A DNA stretch of 64,000 nucleotides, taken from positions 296,111 through 360,110 of the forward strand of contig NZ_FQWO01000003.1 in assembly GCF_900129705.1 (NCBI RefSeq), in the 5' to 3' direction. Under the pieces are notes generated by a model that saw only the letters and a program-made list of their open reading frames with translations, did not search any database and was not told the DNA's origin. This document shows, one piece after another, positions 60,175 through 64,000 of the stretch. Within the stretch, counting starts at the first letter, position 1, and every line of letters starts with the position of its first letter. Source of the DNA: Flavobacterium granuli. GTDB lineage: Bacteria > Bacteroidota > Bacteroidia > Flavobacteriales > Flavobacteriaceae. The position numbers and the translations under genes were made by a program.

Positions 60175-61536
60175 ATGGAACAGAAAAAAATTAGTCGAAA
60201 ACAATTTTTAGGAATGAGTGCCGCCGCAACAGGAGCGGCTTTGTTTTCTGGCGTAGGAAATGCGGCAATGGCACAAGTGTTGCCTGAGGATGAAAAAACT
60301 GCTGGCTCGAAAGAATATATTTTGACAAATGTAAGGCTGGAAGACGGTTTTGAATACAATGAAAAAAAGGAAGTTCAAGCCACCAAAACAGGCTTGTACA
60401 ACTTGCATATCGCCGATGGGAAAATTAAAAGCATAGCAAAAGAGCGATTGAATTTAAAATTAAAAACAATTGATGCCAAAGGACTTTTAATGCTTCCTGC
60501 CTTGCGTGACATGCACATTCATATCGATAAAACCTATTATGGAGGCAAGTGGAATGCTGCACCTAGAAAAGGGTATACGGTAAAGGATATGATTACGCTG
60601 GAACAGAAGTTAATCCCGCAATTGTTGCCAGATTCGCAAAGAAAGGCCGAAGAAGCCATTAAGTTGATGCAAAGTCAAGGAAGTTATTTTGCTCGTTGCC
60701 AATGTAATATCGATCCCGTGAGCGGATTAAAAAGCTTGGAGCATTTGTTGGCGGCTTTAGAGAAAAACAAAGATAGTTTTGCCTGGGAAATAGTTGCTTT
60801 TCCACAACACGGCATACTTTATTCTCAATCAGAATCTTTACTGAGAGAGGCTGCAAAGATGGGAGTGGATTTCATTGGTGGACTGGACCCAACAAGCGTT
60901 GACGGCCATCTGGAAAAATCACTTGATGCGATGTTTCAAATCGCTTTGGATAACAATAAAGGGATAGATATACATTTGCATGAATCACCGCCATCGGGTA
61001 AGACAGCAATCGAATATATTATTAAAAGAACCGAAGAAAATAAGCAGCTTCAAGGTAAAACCTATATCAGTCATGGCTTTGCGCTTGCGAGAATGGAACA
61101 GAAGGAATTAGAAAAAATAGCTGAGCAAATGGGAGCGCTTGGTATCGGAGTGGTTTCTACAATTCCAATAGGTAGAACCATTATGCCTATACCTACCTTG
61201 AAAAAATATGGTGTAAAACTAATGACCGGTACTGATAGTATTGTGGATCATTGGATGCCTTTTGGTACTTGCGATATGTTGGAAAAGGCAAAATTATGTG
61301 CGCAACTTTATGGTTGGACCGATGAATACAGTCTAAGCCGAGCGCTGCATATTGCCACTACTGACGAAATATTACCTCTTAATGACTCAGGGGATCGTGT
61401 ATGGCCAGCAGTAGGTAATGAAGCTAATTTTATTTTGGTAAAATCAAGTTGTTCTGCAGAGGCTGTAGCGCGTCTGCCTAAAAGAGAAGGTGTCTTTTTT
61501 AAAGGAAAATTAATTGCAGGGGAAATGAAGGGATAA
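60175..61536 (+). CDS. exported amidohydrolase (cytosine deaminase-like)
   Basis: This 453-residue amidohydrolase-fold metalloenzyme has the closest motif match to cytosine deaminase-like hydrolases. The metal-binding HxH is in RDMHIHIDKTYYGGKW. Later ligands are in DIHLHESPPSG, TYISHGFAL and TGTDSIVDHWMPFGTCDML. A Tat-like leader (KISRKQFLGMSAAATGAALF, cut near AMAQ) shows export, whereas true cytosine deaminases are cytoplasmic, so the substrate is probably different. The ankyrin lipoprotein precedes it. The exact amide or amine substrate is unknown. Confidence 0.88.
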   Translation: MEQKKISRKQFLGMSAAATGAALFSGVGNAAMAQVLPEDEKTAGSKEYILTNVRLEDGFEYNEKKEVQATKTGLYNLHIADGKIKSIAKERLNLKLKTIDAKGLLMLPALRDMHIHIDKTYYGGKWNAAPRKGYTVKDMITLEQKLIPQLLPDSQRKAEEAIKLMQSQGSYFARCQCNIDPVSGLKSLEHLLAALEKNKDSFAWEIVAFPQHGILYSQSESLLREAAKMGVDFIGGLDPTSVDGHLEKSLDAMFQIALDNNKGIDIHLHESPPSGKTAIEYIIKRTEENKQLQGKTYISHGFALARMEQKELEKIAEQMGALGIGVVSTIPIGRTIMPIPTLKKYGVKLMTGTDSIVDHWMPFGTCDMLEKAKLCAQLYGWTDEYSLSRALHIATTDEILPLNDSGDRVWPAVGNEANFILVKSSCSAEAVARLPKREGVFFKGKLIAGEMKG

Positions 61537-61654
61537 TAGCAGTTTGTCTTCTGTAAAGGAATTCTATAAAAGATTGGAGTACCCGTTTTTATACGGAAGA
61601 GAAAGTTTTGTTTTCTGAATTTTAGCTTTTCGTGTGATTTCAGAAGGTAATCAT

Positions 61655-61690
61655 TAAAAAAGCCTCGAAAGTTTACTTTCGAGGCTTAAT
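61655..61690 (-). terminator. terminator between amidohydrolase and SprB-like gene
   Basis: AAGCCTCGAAAG and CTTTCGAGGCTT (61660-61671 and 61676-61687) form a perfect 12-base stem with a 4-base loop. The A tract on its left makes it a good terminator for the minus-strand gene. The T tract for the plus direction is weak. Confidence 0.8.
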
Positions 61691-61741
61691 TTGTACTACG
61701 ATCCTTCTCAATATTTTATAGGACGAGTTAATGATTAAAAG

Positions 61742-64000
61742 TTATTTAGAAGACATTACTTTTTTAACGCTATTTCCTCTATCAGTAGTCAATTTCACAA
61801 TAAAAATCTCTTCTTGTTCCTTGTAAGTATGAAGGTGTAACATGATTTCTTTGTTCAAATAACTATTGGTATCTGTTTTAGATAGTACCAAGATTCCTTG
61901 CATATTAAATACTTCAATTTTTACATCAGATGTATAATCAAAATCGTATCGAATAGTAAGAACGTCTTTAAAAGGAACTGGATAAGCTGTAAAACTAGCG
62001 GTCTTAGTTTGTGCAGCTGGTCGAGCAAGCGGATCACTTGGATTACGCAAAATAACCGTACCACTTGTAAGACAGTTGTTGGCATCTTTTACCATCCATT
62101 TGTATTCTCCTGCAGATAAATTGCCAAAGAAATTGGATACCTGGTATGTCGCACCGTCATTGATGGAATAAAGGAATGCAGCTGTTCCACCTGAGGCGTT
62201 CAATGTGATTGAACCATCTTTTAATGCTTCACAGCAAGAAGGATTTACCGCTGATACAGATACTGAAATCAATGTCGGATTAGCTAAAGTAACAATGCCT
62301 TTCTTAACACAATCATTGACATCTTTTACCGCCCATTTGTATTCTCCTGCCGTAAGACCTGCAAATACATTTGATGTTTGGTAAGTTGATCCATCATCTT
62401 TAGAGTACATCAATGTTCCTGTTCCTCCTGTTGCTGTGATGGTAAATGAACCGTCGGTTCCTCCATTACATTTAGGATTTGTAGGTGTTGCTGACGCAAC
62501 TATCAGTGTAGGAGCGATTAAATTAACAGTGCCTCTCGTGATACATCCATTGCCTTCTTTTACTGCCCATTGGTATTGTCCAGCAGCTAATGCATTAAAT
62601 ACTTGGGATGTTTGGTAAGTGGCACCATCATTTATAGAGTACATCAATGGACTGTTTCCTCCCGTAGCATTAATGGTAATCGAACCATCAGTTCCTCCAT
62701 TACATTTAGGATTCACAAGAGTTGATGTTACAATTACCGCTGGTGGAGAGGTCAAAATAAATGTACCTTTCAATAAGCAGTCATTGGCATCTTTCACTCT
62801 CCATTTGTATTCTCCTGCAGCAAGGCCGGTAAATACATTGGAAGTGTGATAAGTATTACCTTGATCTATTGAGTACATCAAAGTACCCGTTCCTCCAGAT
62901 GCAATAATGGTAATCGAACCGTCAGTTCCTCCATGACATATCGGATTTACAAGAGTTGATGATGCTGCTATCAATGGAGGATTGGTTAAAGTAACCGTGC
63001 CTTTCAAGATACAATTATTAGCATCTTTAACTACCCATTTGTATTCTCCGGCAAGTAGTCCGCTAAATACATTAGAGGCTTGGTAACTTACCCCATCATT
63101 TATTGAATACATCAAAGTAGCTGTGCCTCCAGAAGCTGCAATGGTGATCGAACCGTTTGGTTCGTAACAACATTTAGGGTTAGCTGGTGTAACATTTGCT
63201 ACAATTATAGCAGGAATGCTGATGGTCACCGTACCTGATTTGACACATTCGTTGGCATCTTTCACTTTCCAAGAATAGGTTCCAACGCTAAGTCCGCTGA
63301 ATACACCCGAAGCGACATAGGTAGCGCCGTTATCTTTGGAATACATCAGTGTTCCTGTTCCTCCCGATGCGGTGATGGTAAAACCGGTATTGGCTACGCC
63401 GAAGCAAAGCGGATTATTGGCAACAGCAGATGCTGCGATATCAGCAGGAATGGTGATCGTTACCGTACCTGATTTGACACATTCGTTGGCATCTTTCACT
63501 TTCCAAGAATAAGTTCCAACGCTAAGTCCGCTGAATACACCCGAAGCGACATAAGTAGCGCCGTTATCTTTGGAATACATCAGTGTTCCTGTTCCTCCCG
63601 ATGCGGTGATGGTAAAACCGGTATTGGCTACGCCGAAGCAAAGCGGATTATTGGCAACAGCAGATGCTGCGATATCAGCAGGAATGGTGATCGTTACTGT
63701 ACCTGATTTGACACATTCGTTGGCATCTTTCACTTTCCAAGAATAAGTTCCAGCGCTAAGTCCGCTGAATACACCCGAAGCCACATAAGTAGCGCCGTTA
63801 TCTTTAGAATACATCAGGCTGCCTGTTCCTCCGGAAGCGGTGATGGTAAAGCCGGTATTGGCTACGCCAAAGCAAAGCGGATTATTGGCAACAGCAGATG
63901 CTGCGATATCAGCAGGAATGCTGATGGTCACCGTACCTGATTTGACACATTCGTTGGCATCTTTCACTTTCCAAGAATAGGTTCCAGCAGCAAGTCCGCT
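61742..64000 (-). CDS. SprB-like repeat adhesin with type IX secretion C-terminus (5' part outside window)
   Basis: This is the C-terminal end of a very large cell-surface protein. The frame is open to the right edge, so the gene continues beyond it. The visible part (about 750 residues) has around eight SprB-type repeats of 78-79 residues, each with NPxCxG..GS-TITASGGTGTLMYS, Y..S.VF.GL.AGEY.W.VKDAN-C and a closing G-TVT. The last 85 residues (AYPVPFKDVLTIRYDF, IEVFNMQGILVLSK, FIVKLTTDRG, KKVMSSK) form a type A sorting domain for the type IX secretion system. In flavobacteria SprB moves along the surface in gliding. Adhesion is the alternative. The units nearest the right edge are nearly identical. 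Confidence 0.92.
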   Translation of the reverse strand, partial: SGLAAGTYSWKVKDANECVKSGTVTISIPADIAASAVANNPLCFGVANTGFTITASGGTGSLMYSKDNGATYVASGVFSGLSAGTYSWKVKDANECVKSGTVTITIPADIAASAVANNPLCFGVANTGFTITASGGTGTLMYSKDNGATYVASGVFSGLSVGTYSWKVKDANECVKSGTVTITIPADIAASAVANNPLCFGVANTGFTITASGGTGTLMYSKDNGATYVASGVFSGLSVGTYSWKVKDANECVKSGTVTISIPAIIVANVTPANPKCCYEPNGSITIAASGGTATLMYSINDGVSYQASNVFSGLLAGEYKWVVKDANNCILKGTVTLTNPPLIAASSTLVNPICHGGTDGSITIIASGGTGTLMYSIDQGNTYHTSNVFTGLAAGEYKWRVKDANDCLLKGTFILTSPPAVIVTSTLVNPKCNGGTDGSITINATGGNSPLMYSINDGATYQTSQVFNALAAGQYQWAVKEGNGCITRGTVNLIAPTLIVASATPTNPKCNGGTDGSFTITATGGTGTLMYSKDDGSTYQTSNVFAGLTAGEYKWAVKDVNDCVKKGIVTLANPTLISVSVSAVNPSCCEALKDGSITLNASGGTAAFLYSINDGATYQVSNFFGNLSAGEYKWMVKDANNCLTSGTVILRNPSDPLARPAAQTKTASFTAYPVPFKDVLTIRYDFDYTSDVKIEVFNMQGILVLSKTDTNSYLNKEIMLHLHTYKEQEEIFIVKLTTDRGNSVKKVMSSK
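63214..64000 (-). repeat. near-identical 234-bp tandem repeats inside the SprB-like gene
   Basis: The landmark TGACACATTCGTTGGCATCT recurs at 63241, 63475, 63709 and 63943, an exact 234-base period (78 codons). Neighbouring units differ at only a few positions, whereas units left of 63214 are clearly diverged. This indicates recent duplication or gene conversion, and the array continues past the right edge. Confidence 0.92.

Noticed and set aside
63214..64000. CRISPR array or mobile element from the regular repeats
   Set aside because: The 234-base units are contiguous, in frame and code for SprB-type protein repeats. They lack spacers, terminal inverted repeats and transposase.
1..64000. 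tRNA, rRNA, integrase, transposase or phage genes
   Set aside because: I looked for them on both strands and saw none. A covariance-model or profile search would be needed to exclude small RNAs fully.

Overview
The window comes from a member of the Bacteroidota, most likely a Flavobacterium-like member of the Flavobacteriaceae. The reasons are AT-rich intergenic DNA, two SusC/SusD pairs, promoters carrying the TAnnTTTG -7 element, Tat- and lipobox-exported glycosidases, and a large SprB-like repeat protein with a type IX secretion C-terminus. I see no rRNA, tRNA, CRISPR array, insertion sequence or phage gene. Apart from an acyl-CoA dehydrogenase fragment at the left edge and an unrelated block at the right edge, nearly the whole 64 kb is a dense island for taking apart host-type glycoconjugates, above all N-glycans.

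Layout. 2-538: end of an acyl-CoA dehydrogenase. 739-2936: mannose-6-phosphate isomerase and a LacI regulator. 3204-8257: first SusC/SusD pair. 8616-23713: a long plus-strand series with GH2 mannosidase, GH92, secreted EEP-family phosphodiesterase, GH92, GH125, GH16, GH20, ROK kinase, glycosylasparaginase and CutC. 23847-29350 (minus): NagB-LmbE fusion, MFS permease, nucleotidyltransferase and GHMP kinase. 29748-34697: second LacI regulator, a CBM9-like protein, a DUF3472 lipoprotein and a GH109 alpha-N-acetylgalactosaminidase-like protein. 35055-41282: galM, galK, galT, galE and a sodium/sugar symporter. 41384-52440 (minus): nagA, sialidase, AGE epimerase, double-domain sialate O-acetylesterase, MFS transporter, kelch mutarotase, NanA lyase and ROK regulator. 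52689-57712 (minus): second SusC/SusD pair. 58461-61536: AraC regulator, ankyrin lipoprotein and exported amidohydrolase. 61742-64000: SprB-like adhesin, cut by the right edge.

How the genes fit together. Sialic acid would be released by the sialidase, de-O-acetylated, mutarotated, imported, split by NanA to ManNAc, epimerised to GlcNAc, phosphorylated (the ROK kinase is the candidate), then converted by NagA and NagB to fructose-6-phosphate. Galactose enters the Leloir pathway. Hexosamine is freed by GH20. Mannose is freed by GH92, GH125 and GH2 and enters through ManA. Glycosylasparaginase cleaves the last GlcNAc-Asn bond. A recognisable endoglycosidase, PNGase or beta-galactosidase is absent from the window.

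Regulation is visible in the DNA. (1) A TTTACTAAA-type operator with a CG centre occurs before manA, the first LacI gene, the first susC and, some 55 kb away, the second susC. (2) A nearly duplicated promoter module, with ATGTGTTCGAACACAT placed identically ahead of TTG-20-TAGTTTCG, precedes both the GHMP-kinase operon and the DUF3472/GH109 operon. (3) ACYGGTAGGTACCGGT at equal distance from a TAnnTTTG element precedes both the GHMP-kinase operon and the galactose operon. The second and third links tie a GHMP kinase and nucleotidyltransferase of unknown substrate to GalNAc release and to galactose use. This is the most promising candidate here for an undescribed pathway.
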